DNA from: Actinoplanes sp. TBRC 11911
GTDB lineage: Bacteria; Actinomycetota; Actinomycetes; Mycobacteriales; Micromonosporaceae
Assembly (NCBI RefSeq): GCF_012933445.1
Contig: NZ_JABBNC010000040.1
Coordinates: forward strand, 33,792 to 97,791
DNA: 64,000 nt
Direction of reading: 5' to 3'
A program made the position numbers and the translations under genes. The notes beneath the pieces were generated by a model. The model did no database searches. It was not told where the DNA came from and saw nothing but the letters and a program-made list of their open reading frames with translations. Of this stretch, positions 27,815-35,664 are shown piece after piece. The stretch's first letter is position 1. Every line of letters begins with the position of its first letter.

Positions 27815-27939
27815 GCGCAGCCGCCGGGAGCGGTGGGCGCCGGGCGGCCCATGACGACGTCGGCGGCCGAGGGGAAGCAGTCGATGCAGGTGGTGTTGAT
27901 GCGGTAATGGCGGGCGTTGCCGACGGCCTCCACCAGCAC
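27811..27939 (-). CDS. 42-residue protein with Cys-x2-Cys motif, coupled to arsN
   Basis: A short frame from GTG 27939 (or GTG 27933) reads LVEAVGNARHYRIN, then TTCIDCFPSAADVVMGRP and ends in PGGCA. GAGGGG lies just upstream, and the stop overlaps the arsN ATG by four bases, an arrangement that argues for real translation. The Cys-x-x-Cys plus a Cys near the end could bind arsenite or another soft metal; no family is recognised. It is the first gene after the divergent operator region, so it is likely regulated by ArsR. Confidence 0.6.
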   Translation of the reverse strand: MLVEAVGNARHYRINTTCIDCFPSAADVVMGRPAPTAPGGCA

Positions 27940-27951
27940 GATCCCCTCTGT

Positions 27952-28025
27952 GGTTTCGATGACTCTCGAAACCGTACTTTGCTCGCGGTTTCGATATGTG
28001 TCAAGCTCGACGCATGTCGAAACCG
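27952..28025. promoter_or_regulatory. ArsR operator array / divergent promoter region
   Basis: Four copies of TCGAAACC in alternating orientation lie between the two ars transcripts: GGTTTCGA (27952-27959), TCGAAACCG (27966-27974), CGGTTTCGA (27986-27994) and TCGAAACCG (28017-28025). The first two form an 8-base-arm palindrome with a six-base spacer, the middle two a 9-base-arm palindrome with an 11-base spacer. The last box overlaps the arsR start codon region. This is a plausible autoregulatory operator serving both directions; ArsR binding is inferred. Confidence 0.7.
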
Positions 28026-28379
28026 GCTTCGCTGACGTTGCTTGACCTCGCGGATGAGACGCCGTGCTGCCCGCCGATGGCGCAGCAGTCGGTCGACGCG
28101 GCCACCGCCGGCGTGCTCGCTCCCGCCTTCAAGGCCCTCGGTGACCCGGTCCGGTTGCAGCTCATGTCGATGATCGCGGCGGCGCCCGGCGGGGAGATCT
28201 GCGTGTGCGACCTCACCCCGGCCTTCGACGTGACCGGCTCGACGATCTCGCATCACCTCAAGACGCTGCGCGAGGCCGGACTGGTCGACGCGGAACGTCG
28301 CGCCAGCTGGGTGTATTACCGCGCCCGCCCGGGGTTGATGGGGCAACTCGCGGCTCTGCTCACCCCGAACGCGGCTTGA
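28014..28379 (+). CDS. arsR: ArsR/SmtB-family arsenic-responsive repressor
   Basis: A 121-residue winged-helix repressor. The recognition helix region is FDVTGSTISHHLKTLREAGL, followed by the wing RRASWVYYRA. Cys residues lie at 18-19 (TPCCPP) and in the helix EICVCDL (63, 65). A vicinal N-terminal pair plus a Cys in this helix matches the Corynebacterium-type ArsR site (Cys15, Cys16, Cys55) for trivalent arsenic. ATG 28014 is used; an ATG at 27996 would lie in the operator. No ribosome-binding site is visible, so the mRNA may be leaderless. arsC follows 41 bases later. Confidence 0.9.
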   Translation: MSKPASLTLLDLADETPCCPPMAQQSVDAATAGVLAPAFKALGDPVRLQLMSMIAAAPGGEICVCDLTPAFDVTGSTISHHLKTLREAGLVDAERRASWVYYRARPGLMGQLAALLTPNAA

Positions 28380-28420
28380 CTCCGGGGTAACAACCAACAA
28401 TCTGTTTCTGAGGAGATCTC

Positions 28421-28834
28421 GTGAGTGATAAGCCCAGCGTCCTATTCGTCTGCGTGCACAACGCCGGCCGCTCTCAGATGGCCGCAGGCTGGCTGCGCCA
28501 CCTCGCCGGTGACAGCGTCGAGGTCCGTTCCGCGGGCTCGGCCCCGGCCGAGACGATCAACCCCGCCGCCGTCGAGGCGATGAGCGAGGTCGGTATCGAC
28601 ATCACCGACCAGACCCCCAAGCTGCTGGCGTACGAGACGGCGCAGGACTCCGACGTCATCATCACGATGGGGTGCGGCGACGCCTGCCCTGTCTTCCCCG
28701 GCAAGCGCTACGAGGACTGGGAACTCGCCGACCCGGCGGGCAAGGGAGTCGACGCCGTCCGCCCGATCCGCGACGAGATCAAAACCCGCATCGAGGCGCT
28801 GCTGGCCGACCTGATCCCGGCGGGCAAGCCGTGA
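28421..28834 (+). CDS. arsC: Arsenate reductase, low-molecular-weight phosphatase type
   Basis: A 137-residue reductase that converts arsenate to arsenite. The phosphatase loop is CVHNAGRSQ (catalytic Cys11) and the shuttling cysteines lie in MGCGDACPVFPG (Cys85, Cys89); the general acid segment DWELADPAGKGVD follows. With the extra cysteines the electron donor should be thioredoxin, or mycothiol in this phylum. GTG start with GAGGAG eight bases ahead. The stop overlaps the start of a broken thioredoxin reductase gene, showing the two were once coupled. Confidence 0.93.
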   Translation: MSDKPSVLFVCVHNAGRSQMAAGWLRHLAGDSVEVRSAGSAPAETINPAAVEAMSEVGIDITDQTPKLLAYETAQDSDVIITMGCGDACPVFPGKRYEDWELADPAGKGVDAVRPIRDEIKTRIEALLADLIPAGKP

Positions 28835-28990
28835 ATCCCGTACGCGATCTGATCATTATCGGTTCCGGACCGTCCGGGCAAACCTCTACCCGCTTGTGAT
28901 GCCGTAACCAGCAGATCATCGTGGTCGGCGGCGGTGACTCCGCGATGGAGGAGGCCACCTTCCGCACCCGCTTCGCCGAGCCCGTGAACC
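28831..28990 (+). pseudogene. Thioredoxin-reductase (trxB/arsT) remnant
   Basis: GTG 28831 overlaps the arsC stop and opens RDLIIIGSGPSGQTSTR, the FAD-binding start of thioredoxin reductase, then hits TGA at 28897-28899. After a few bases the text resumes in another frame with QIIVVGGGDSAMEEATFRTR and FAEP, the NADPH-binding motif that normally lies about 130 residues further on. Most of the gene, including the redox-active CxxC, has been deleted. arsC must therefore use another reductase. Confidence 0.82.
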
Positions 28991-29078
28991 CCGAGCGCCG
29001 TCATCCATCCGAGTGATGGGATCCGATGCTGTCGATAGGGTGGCGCGGTCCGATCGGGTCGTGAAACGGGAGCAGTCG

Positions 29079-30215
29079 ATGGTGGGTGCCGCGTTCCTGC
29101 AGCGTGCCGGGGATCTCAAGGGCGAGCTCGTGGAGTTCTCCCAGCAGCCACGTTACGAGCGCGCCGCGTCCGCGTTTCTGGAGGCGTGCGGCCATCAGCT
29201 GGAGGAGCTCGGCGAGCACGAGCTCATCCTGCTGTGGGACTGCTTCGTCCTGGAGCACACGCTGGCCAACGGCCGCACGGTGGTGGAACAGTTCGTCGCC
29301 GCGAACCCGCAGCTGACCGAGCCGGAACGGGAGATGGTGCTCGGCTGGCGGGACGTGGTGCAGGGCCCGTTCCAGGTGCTCCGGCGCGACGGGCCGGCGC
29401 TGCTGGTGCGGAGTCTGGTGGACGAGCTGACCTATCGGGTGCGCTCCAACATGGGGCCGGGCATCTTCCGGCGTACGCCGCGCGGGTGGTTCATCATCGC
29501 CCGGCTCGTCGCGGTCGGTGATGAGTGGATGCTGTCCGGGCCGCTCAGCGTTCTTCCGGCCGCCGAGCGGGACTTCGCGTACGAGCTGGCGATGGACCTG
29601 GCCGTGCGGATGCCGGAGGCGGCATTCCGGAATCCGGCGAAGCTCGCCCTCGCGTGGGAGCAGCAGCGCACCGAACGCGACCGGTTCATCCGCTTCTTCG
29701 GCGACGATGTGGTGGTCATCGCGGGCGAGAACGTCCAGGACAGAATGGACGACTTCGTCGCGTTCTGCCGGGCGGAGATTCTCGGCCGGCCGGAGCCCGA
29801 CGGTCCGGGCGCCCCGGCGATCCCGCTGGACATCCTGGAGTCCGAGACGGTGGGTTTGATCTACGACGAGACCGACGGGCTCGGTTTTTATGCCGAGTTC
29901 GGTCTCGTCGAGCAGGCGTTCACGGACCCCGGTCTGCTGCGCCGGCGACGGTGGCGCGAGCAGACGCGCGTCTACCTGCACGACGACACCGTCGAGCCGA
30001 TGGTGCTGCGCCGCCTGGCCGAACGGGACCCGCAGAAGGCGAGCGTCGTGTTCCGGCGGTTGCTGAAGTGGCCCCGGTTCGAGTGGAGCCGTGACGGGGT
30101 CGAGATGCTGCGCGAGCTCAAGCAGGACTATTACGCCCAGCCGCCGTGGCCGCGGGTGAGCCTGGTCAGCGACCAACTGACGGCCCGCCGACGACCTCCT
30201 TCCGGGAACCGGTGA
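29079..30215 (+). CDS. Hypothetical conserved protein
   Basis: A 378-residue soluble, helix-rich protein I cannot assign to a characterised family (FSQQPRYERAASAFLEACGHQ, ELILLWDCFVLEHTLANGRT, SNMGPGIFRRTPRGWFIIAR). It looks like a conserved actinomycete 'hypothetical', with no membrane or signal segment. Start 29079 was chosen for GGGAG six bases upstream; GTG 29013 or ATG 29016 would extend it by 21-22 residues into the trxB remnant flank. The 3' end overlaps the convergent GMC oxidoreductase gene by 50 bases. Confidence 0.72.
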   Translation: MVGAAFLQRAGDLKGELVEFSQQPRYERAASAFLEACGHQLEELGEHELILLWDCFVLEHTLANGRTVVEQFVAANPQLTEPEREMVLGWRDVVQGPFQVLRRDGPALLVRSLVDELTYRVRSNMGPGIFRRTPRGWFIIARLVAVGDEWMLSGPLSVLPAAERDFAYELAMDLAVRMPEAAFRNPAKLALAWEQQRTERDRFIRFFGDDVVVIAGENVQDRMDDFVAFCRAEILGRPEPDGPGAPAIPLDILESETVGLIYDETDGLGFYAEFGLVEQAFTDPGLLRRRRWREQTRVYLHDDTVEPMVLRRLAERDPQKASVVFRRLLKWPRFEWSRDGVEMLRELKQDYYAQPPWPRVSLVSDQLTARRRPPSGNR

Positions 30216-31680
30216 TCAGGTCGGCGGCGCGTTCGGCGATGCCCACCACCGGGGCATTCGTATTGCCCGACACGATCGCCGGCAGGACCGAGGCGTCGAT
30301 GACCCGCAACGCGTCGACGCCCCGCACGCGCAACTCGAGGTCGAGCACGTCGCCGATGCGGCAGGTGCCCGCGTAGTGGTGGTAGCTGCGGATGTTGCGC
30401 AACGCCGACGCCCGCAGGTCCCCGTCCGGGCCGGGCAGGACCTCCCGGCCCCGCCACGGTCGTAGTGCCGCCGACTCACCGATGTCGCGAGCGATCTCCA
30501 AGCCCGCCACCAGCGCCGCCACGTCGCGCCCGTCGGTGTTGTAGCGCGGGTCGATGACCGGCCGGGTCAGCGGGTCCGCCGAGACGGTGCGCACGGTGCC
30601 GCGGCTGTGCGGCGCCATCAGCGCGACCTGCAACGCGTAGCCCTCTCCCGCGTCGGGGCCGGGCAGGCCGGCACCGCGCAGCGGCAGGTCGACGAACAGC
30701 AGCTGCAGGTCGGGCCGGGTCGCCGCCGGGCTTTGCACCAGTCCGGTGATTTCGGCGTGGTTGCCGTCGCCCGGCGGCACGCTCCGGGCGGCCCGGTAGA
30801 GGACGCCGCTCACCGGGTGGTCCTGCAGATTCTGGCCCACCCCGGGGGCGTCCACCAGCGGGGTGATTCCGGCTTGTTCGAGCTCGGCAGCCGGGCCGAT
30901 GCCGGACAGGTGCAGCAGATGCGGCGTCCCGATCGCACCGGCGGCGAGGATCACCTCGGTCCCGGCGGTGACGGTGTGCGGCCGGCCGTCGCGGACGAAG
31001 GCCACCCCGGTGCACCGCCCATTGTCGATGGTCAGGGCGTACACCGTGGCGTTGGTTTCGACGGTGAGGTTGGGCCGGCCCAGCACCGGCCGCAGGTAGG
31101 CGTCCGCGACGGTCTGCCGGTGTCCCAGCGCGACAGTCAGGTCCGTCCAGCCGAACCCCTCCCGCACCCCGCTGGACGGGTCGTCGGCGAACGGGTGGCC
31201 GGCCTCCAGCGCCGCCGTGAGGCCGTCCGCGAACAGCGGATGCGGCCGTGCCGCCGGTCCCACCGTCAACGGGCCGTCGGTGCCCCGCAGGCGCGGGTCG
31301 CGGCCGGCGGTGGTCTCGCTGCGCCGGAAATAGGGGAGCATGTCGGCGAACGTCCACCCGGGCAGCTGCCACGCGTCGTAGCTGGTGCGGTGCCCCCGGG
31401 TGAAGACCATCGCGTTGATCGCGCTGGAGCCGCCCAGGCCCCGGCCGTGCGGCATGGGCTCGGACACGCCGCTCGTCACCTGCGTCGTCGTCACGTCGGC
31501 CCAGTCCGCCGCGCTGCCGGACAGCGTCGGCCACGCGGCGGGCACCGCCACCGCCGGCGGCAGATCACGTCCGCCCGCCTCGATCAGCAGAACGCTGACG
31601 TCGGAGTGCTCGGTCAGCCGGGCGGCGAGCACCGAGCCCGCCGACCCGGCACCGACAATGATGTAGTCCCACTCGTGCAT
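30166..31680 (-). CDS. GMC-family FAD oxidoreductase (choline dehydrogenase-like)
   Basis: A 504-residue glucose-methanol-choline oxidoreductase. The FAD Rossmann motif is DYIIVGAGSAGSVLAARLTE (residue 5 on), the GMC signature GRGLGGSSAINAMVFTRGH, and the active-site His/Asn region SYHHYAGTCRIGDV with GNTNAPVVGIAERAA. It oxidises an alcohol or related substrate, which sequence does not specify. A divergent regulator (31710-32564) on the same strand just upstream may control it. The longer upstream open frame is an artefact. Confidence 0.92.
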   Translation of the reverse strand: MHEWDYIIVGAGSAGSVLAARLTEHSDVSVLLIEAGGRDLPPAVAVPAAWPTLSGSAADWADVTTTQVTSGVSEPMPHGRGLGGSSAINAMVFTRGHRTSYDAWQLPGWTFADMLPYFRRSETTAGRDPRLRGTDGPLTVGPAARPHPLFADGLTAALEAGHPFADDPSSGVREGFGWTDLTVALGHRQTVADAYLRPVLGRPNLTVETNATVYALTIDNGRCTGVAFVRDGRPHTVTAGTEVILAAGAIGTPHLLHLSGIGPAAELEQAGITPLVDAPGVGQNLQDHPVSGVLYRAARSVPPGDGNHAEITGLVQSPAATRPDLQLLFVDLPLRGAGLPGPDAGEGYALQVALMAPHSRGTVRTVSADPLTRPVIDPRYNTDGRDVAALVAGLEIARDIGESAALRPWRGREVLPGPDGDLRASALRNIRSYHHYAGTCRIGDVLDLELRVRGVDALRVIDASVLPAIVSGNTNAPVVGIAERAADLITGSRKEVVGGPSVGR

Positions 31681-31709
31681 GGCCTGGAAGCTAATCGGCG
31701 CGGGACGGG

Positions 31710-32564
31710 TCAGCCTGGTGCCGCCGGCACCACCCTCGTCAGCGACCGCAGGGCCCGCTGCGAGGCCGGGTCGGGGGCCGCCGTGTATGTCCGCAGCGAC
31801 AGCTCCGGCCGACCGAGCACGGCGAACGGCTGCACATCCATGGCGATCGACCCGGCCGCCGGGTGGTGGAAGACTTTCCGGCGCGGCTTGGCGGCGCTCA
31901 CCGTCTGCTCCCGCCACCACGCCGAGAAATCCTCGCTGCGGTCGTGCATCTCGCGGATCAGAGCGTCCAGGGCGCAGTCGTCGGGATGGTGTGCCGCCTC
32001 CCACCGGATCGTGGACACCGCCTCGCGCGCCCACGTCTCCCAGTTCGTGCCGAACAGTTGCCGGTATTCGCGGCTCAGAAACACCATCCGGACGAGATTG
32101 CGATGGCCGGCCGGAATGGCGTCGAAGTCGGCGAGAAGTGCCGCCGCGCAGCCGTTCCACGACATCACATCCCACCGATGGTTGAGGACCACCGCGGGCA
32201 CACTGCTGAGCCCGTTGAGGAGCGCTCCCACGTGTGCCGGAACATCGGCCGGCGACTCGGCGGTGCCGGTCGGCGCCGACTCGGGGTGAGCGATCGCGAA
32301 AAGGTATTCTCGCTGGTCACCGGAGAGGCGAAGCGCCTGCGCGAGAGCCGCGAGAACCGGGCGCGACACGTGCCGCCGCCGGCCCTGCTCGATCTCGGTG
32401 AGGTAGTCGATGCTGACGTTCGCGGCAGCGGCCAGTTCCTCGCGGCGCAAACCGGGCACCCGGCGCCGCCGGCCGTCATCGAACAGGGCCAGGTCGCTCG
32501 GGCGCACCGCGGCACGGCACGCGCGCAGGTAACTCCCCAGGCTCAGGTAGATGGGCAACGCCAT
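31710..32564 (-). CDS. XRE-family regulator with MmyB-like C-terminal domain (1)
   Basis: A 284-residue DNA-binding protein: helix-turn-helix at about 30-90 (RVPGLRREELAAAANVSI, DYLTEIEQGRRRHVSRPVL), then a PAS-like MmyB ligand-binding domain (VPAVVLNHRWDVMSWNGCAA, RNLVRMVFLSREYRQL, DFSAWWREQTV). Start uncertain: 32564 (MALPIYLSLGSYL) is used; 32594 is in frame. It is divergent from a paralogue at 32653 with about 90 bases between. Likely controls the adjacent GMC oxidoreductase gene, 29 bases downstream. Confidence 0.88.
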   Translation of the reverse strand: MALPIYLSLGSYLRACRAAVRPSDLALFDDGRRRRVPGLRREELAAAANVSIDYLTEIEQGRRRHVSRPVLAALAQALRLSGDQREYLFAIAHPESAPTGTAESPADVPAHVGALLNGLSSVPAVVLNHRWDVMSWNGCAAALLADFDAIPAGHRNLVRMVFLSREYRQLFGTNWETWAREAVSTIRWEAAHHPDDCALDALIREMHDRSEDFSAWWREQTVSAAKPRRKVFHHPAAGSIAMDVQPFAVLGRPELSLRTYTAAPDPASQRALRSLTRVVPAAPG

Positions 32565-32652
32565 TCCGCAAGAATGGTCGGCCCATCCCGGCAACAGCCA
32601 GAAATGTTTCGCGGCTCACGGCGCGCGAGAGGCCCGAGCTAGCTTTGCCGGA

Positions 32653-33486
32653 ATGACTGATGCTGTCCGCCCGAACGCGGCGCTCGGTGACTTCCTGCGA
32701 TCGCGGCGAGCCCTGCTGGACCCCGCGGTCGCCGGCGTCGTCAGCGCCCGCCGCCGCCAGGTCCGTGGCCTGCGCCGCGAGGAGCTCGCCGAGCTGGCCG
32801 GCATGAGCGTCGACTACTACACCCGCCTGGAACAGGGCCGGCACACCACCGCGTCACCCAGCGTGCTCGACGCGATCGCCCGCGCGCTGCGCCTGCCCGC
32901 CGCGGACCACGCATACCTGCGCCGCCTCGCCGAGCCCGCCTCGTCACCACCGCCAACCCCTTCCCCCGTACGCCCGGAGACCCGTCACCTGATGGCGGCG
33001 CTGGACCCGGCGCCGGCCGTTCTGCTGAACCGTGGCCTGGACGTGCTCGGCACAAATCGGGCTTTCCGGTTGCTCTACGCCGATTTCGGGGAGATGCCCG
33101 CGTCCGAGCGGAACCTGATCCGCTGGATGCTGACCGAGCCCGCCGCGCGCCGGCTGCACGGCGACGACTGGTCCGTCATCACCGCCGACATGATCGGCAT
33201 CCTGCGGTTGAACGCCGGCCGCACCGGACCGGTCGGCACCATCCGGCGCCTGGTCGACGACATGTCGGCGACCAGCGACCTGTTCCGCCGCGTCTGGGAC
33301 GACCAGCGGGTGTCGCTGGGCGACCGCCGGCGCAAACGGCTGCGGCATCCGCAGGCCGGAACCGTTGAGTTCGGGGTGGCGACGCTGCTCGTGCGCGACG
33401 CGAACCAGGTGCTGATGGTGCTCACCCCGGACCCGGGATCCGACCACGAACACGCGTGGCGCGCGGCGATGGCCCACCCGATGTGA
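32653..33486 (+). CDS. XRE-family regulator with MmyB-like C-terminal domain (2)
   Basis: A 277-residue paralogue of the preceding regulator, with the same order: helix-turn-helix (QVRGLRREELAELAGMSVDY, YTRLEQGRHTTASPSVL) then MmyB-like domain (PAVLLNRGLDVLGTNRAFRL, RNLIRWMLTEPAARRL, LFRRVWDDQRVSLGDRRRK). The two regulators face away from each other and share a short promoter region. The DHA2 exporter gene begins 61 bases after its stop and is its probable target. Confidence 0.9.
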   Translation: MTDAVRPNAALGDFLRSRRALLDPAVAGVVSARRRQVRGLRREELAELAGMSVDYYTRLEQGRHTTASPSVLDAIARALRLPAADHAYLRRLAEPASSPPPTPSPVRPETRHLMAALDPAPAVLLNRGLDVLGTNRAFRLLYADFGEMPASERNLIRWMLTEPAARRLHGDDWSVITADMIGILRLNAGRTGPVGTIRRLVDDMSATSDLFRRVWDDQRVSLGDRRRKRLRHPQAGTVEFGVATLLVRDANQVLMVLTPDPGSDHEHAWRAAMAHPM

Positions 33487-33547
33487 CAGCGGCCCTAGCC
33501 ATCGCTTGGCCAGGTGGCCGCCGTGCGCCGCGCCTAGCGTCGGCCGG

Positions 33548-34990
33548 GTGACCAGTGATCAGACGTATCCGCGCCGATGGGCGATGCTGCCCGCGGTACT
33601 GGCCGGCTTGTTCATGACCCGGTTCGACTTCAACGTCGTGAACGTTGCCGCACCATCGTTGCAGCGCGACCTGCACAGCGGGCAGGCCGCCCTGGAGATG
33701 GTCGTCGGGGGGTACGCGTTCACGTACGCGGCCGGCATGATCATCGGCGGGCGTCTCGGCGACCAGATCGGCTACCGGCGGATGTTTCTGCTGGGCATCA
33801 CCACGTTCGGTGCCACCTCGCTGCTGTGCGGCGTCGCGCAGACCTCGGGGCAACTGGTCGCCGCGCGCCTGCTCCAGGGCCTGGCCGGGGCGATCCTGGT
33901 GCCGCAGATCCTCGCCCTGATCACCGCGATGTTCCCGGCTCACGAACGGCCGAAGGCGATGTCCTGGTTCGGCGTGACGCTGGCTATCGGGGCGATCGCC
34001 GGGCAGGCGCTCGGCGGCGTGCTCATCCAGGCGGGCGTGTTCGGGCTCGACTGGCGGGTGATCTTCCTGATCAACGTGCCGGTCACCATCATCACGATCC
34101 TTGCCTCCGTACGCCTCCTCCCGCACCACCTGCGCACCGGCCGCCACCACAGGTTCGACGTGCTCGGCTCGCTCGGGATCACCGGTTCGCTCGGGCTCGT
34201 CCTGGTTCCGCTGATCCTCGGCCGGGAACAGCACTGGGCACTGTGGATCTTCATCACGATGGCACTGGCGGTACCGGTGTTCGCGGCCACGATGTGGTGG
34301 GAACGCCGTTCCGCCGAGCCGGTGCTCGACCTGCGATTGTTCCGCAGCCGCGCGTTCGCGTACGGGCTGCCGGCCAACGCCACTTTCATGGTGTTCTTCG
34401 GCGGCTTCTCGCTGGTCATGACGCTGCTGCTGCAGGGCGGGCTGGGCCTGTCCGCGCAGGCGGCGGGCCTGGCGTTCCTGCCGCTGGCGGTGGTGTTCGC
34501 GGCCACCTCGATGCTCGGGCGCCGGCTGGTGACCCGGCTGGGTGGCCGGGCCGTCACCCTGGGCAGCCTGGTGATCGCGGCCGGCCTGCTCGTGATGATC
34601 GTCGAGCTGCACGTCGAGGGTGGCCACATCACGGTGGCCCTGTTGCTGCCGATCAACGCGATTCTCGGCCTGGGGGAGGGGCTGGCCGTGCTCGCGTTGA
34701 TCGGCTCAATACTGTCCAATGTGGCGCCCGCCGAGGCCGGCTCGGCTGCCGGGGTGCTGACCACGGCACAGAACTTCGCCAGCGCCGCCGGCGTCGCGAT
34801 CCTCGGGTCGGTCTTCTTCGCCTTCCTCGGGTCCGGGACGGGGCTCGAGGCGTACACGGGAAGCAGTGAAAAAGTCGCCGCCATCGCGCTTGTCTTCGTG
34901 CTGGGCACCGCCGGGCTGGCCGCCCTGATCGGCCGCCCCGAGCCGGCCACGCGGATCAGCCAGGCGCCGGCCGCCACCGGACGCGGGTGA
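33548..34990 (+). CDS. DHA2-type (EmrB/QacA) MFS exporter
   Basis: A 480-residue drug:proton antiporter-like permease with about fourteen membrane segments. Motif A is RLGDQIGYRRMFLLG, motif C-like is near GAIAGQALGGVLIQAGVFG, and helix 4 carries RLLQGLAGAILVPQ. GTG 33548 is chosen because the hydrophobic core starts about 12 residues later; no clear ribosome-binding site is visible. It follows the second MmyB-type regulator, a common exporter-regulator pairing. Confidence 0.9.
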   Translation: MTSDQTYPRRWAMLPAVLAGLFMTRFDFNVVNVAAPSLQRDLHSGQAALEMVVGGYAFTYAAGMIIGGRLGDQIGYRRMFLLGITTFGATSLLCGVAQTSGQLVAARLLQGLAGAILVPQILALITAMFPAHERPKAMSWFGVTLAIGAIAGQALGGVLIQAGVFGLDWRVIFLINVPVTIITILASVRLLPHHLRTGRHHRFDVLGSLGITGSLGLVLVPLILGREQHWALWIFITMALAVPVFAATMWWERRSAEPVLDLRLFRSRAFAYGLPANATFMVFFGGFSLVMTLLLQGGLGLSAQAAGLAFLPLAVVFAATSMLGRRLVTRLGGRAVTLGSLVIAAGLLVMIVELHVEGGHITVALLLPINAILGLGEGLAVLALIGSILSNVAPAEAGSAAGVLTTAQNFASAAGVAILGSVFFAFLGSGTGLEAYTGSSEKVAAIALVFVLGTAGLAALIGRPEPATRISQAPAATGRG

Positions 34991-35029
34991 CGACCGTGTA
35001 CACCGGCCCGGCCGGCGCTCGACGTTCGG

Positions 35030-35662
35030 TCACCAGCCGCGGGCTCGCCACTCCGGAATCGCCGGGCGCTCGGCACCGAGCGTCGAGTCCTTGCCGTGGC
35101 CCGGGTAGAACCACGTGTCGTCGCCCAGGCGGTCGAAGAGCTTGTGCTCGACGTCGTTGATCAGCGACTCGAAGTTCTTGGCGTTGCCGCGCGTGTTTCC
35201 CACCCCGCCCGGGAACAGGCTGTCGCCGGTGAAAAGGTGGCCCTGGTAGTGCAGGGCGATCGACCCGGGCGTGTGCCCGACGAGGTGGATCACGTCGAGT
35301 GACGCGTTACCGACGGTGATCGTCTCGCCGTCGCGCAGGTCGCGGTTCACCACCGGGATCTCTGCCGCGTCGTCGATGTGCGCCATCGATTCCGCGCCGG
35401 TCTTGTCCACCACCTCGGCCAGCGCCTGCCAATGGTCGGCGTGCCGGTGCGTGGTCACCACCGTGTTCAGCCGGTCGTCGCCGATCAGGTCGAGCAGGGT
35501 CGCGGCGTCGTCGGCCGCGTCGATCAGCAGCAGCTCGCCGCCGCTGCGCAGCAGGTACGCGTTGTTGTCCATCGGGCCGACCGAGACCTTCGTGATGGTC
35601 AGGTCGCCGAGTTCGCGGACGTCCGGCGAACCGCCTCGGGTGACGTCTCCGGTGTAGGCCAT
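35030..35662 (-). CDS. MBL-fold hydrolase (glyoxalase II-like)
   Basis: A 210-residue metallo-beta-lactamase-fold protein. The metal-binding motif is THRHADHW, with further ligands in HTPGSIAL and the Asp of FTGDSLFPG, and PGHG near the end. It resembles hydroxyacylglutathione hydrolase-like proteins. It starts two bases after the stop of the mycothiol-type isomerase gene, so the pair is an operon and may act in mycothiol-dependent detoxification, by inference. Confidence 0.9.
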   Translation of the reverse strand: MAYTGDVTRGGSPDVRELGDLTITKVSVGPMDNNAYLLRSGGELLLIDAADDAATLLDLIGDDRLNTVVTTHRHADHWQALAEVVDKTGAESMAHIDDAAEIPVVNRDLRDGETITVGNASLDVIHLVGHTPGSIALHYQGHLFTGDSLFPGGVGNTRGNAKNFESLINDVEHKLFDRLGDDTWFYPGHGKDSTLGAERPAIPEWRARGW

Positions 35663-35664
35663 GG

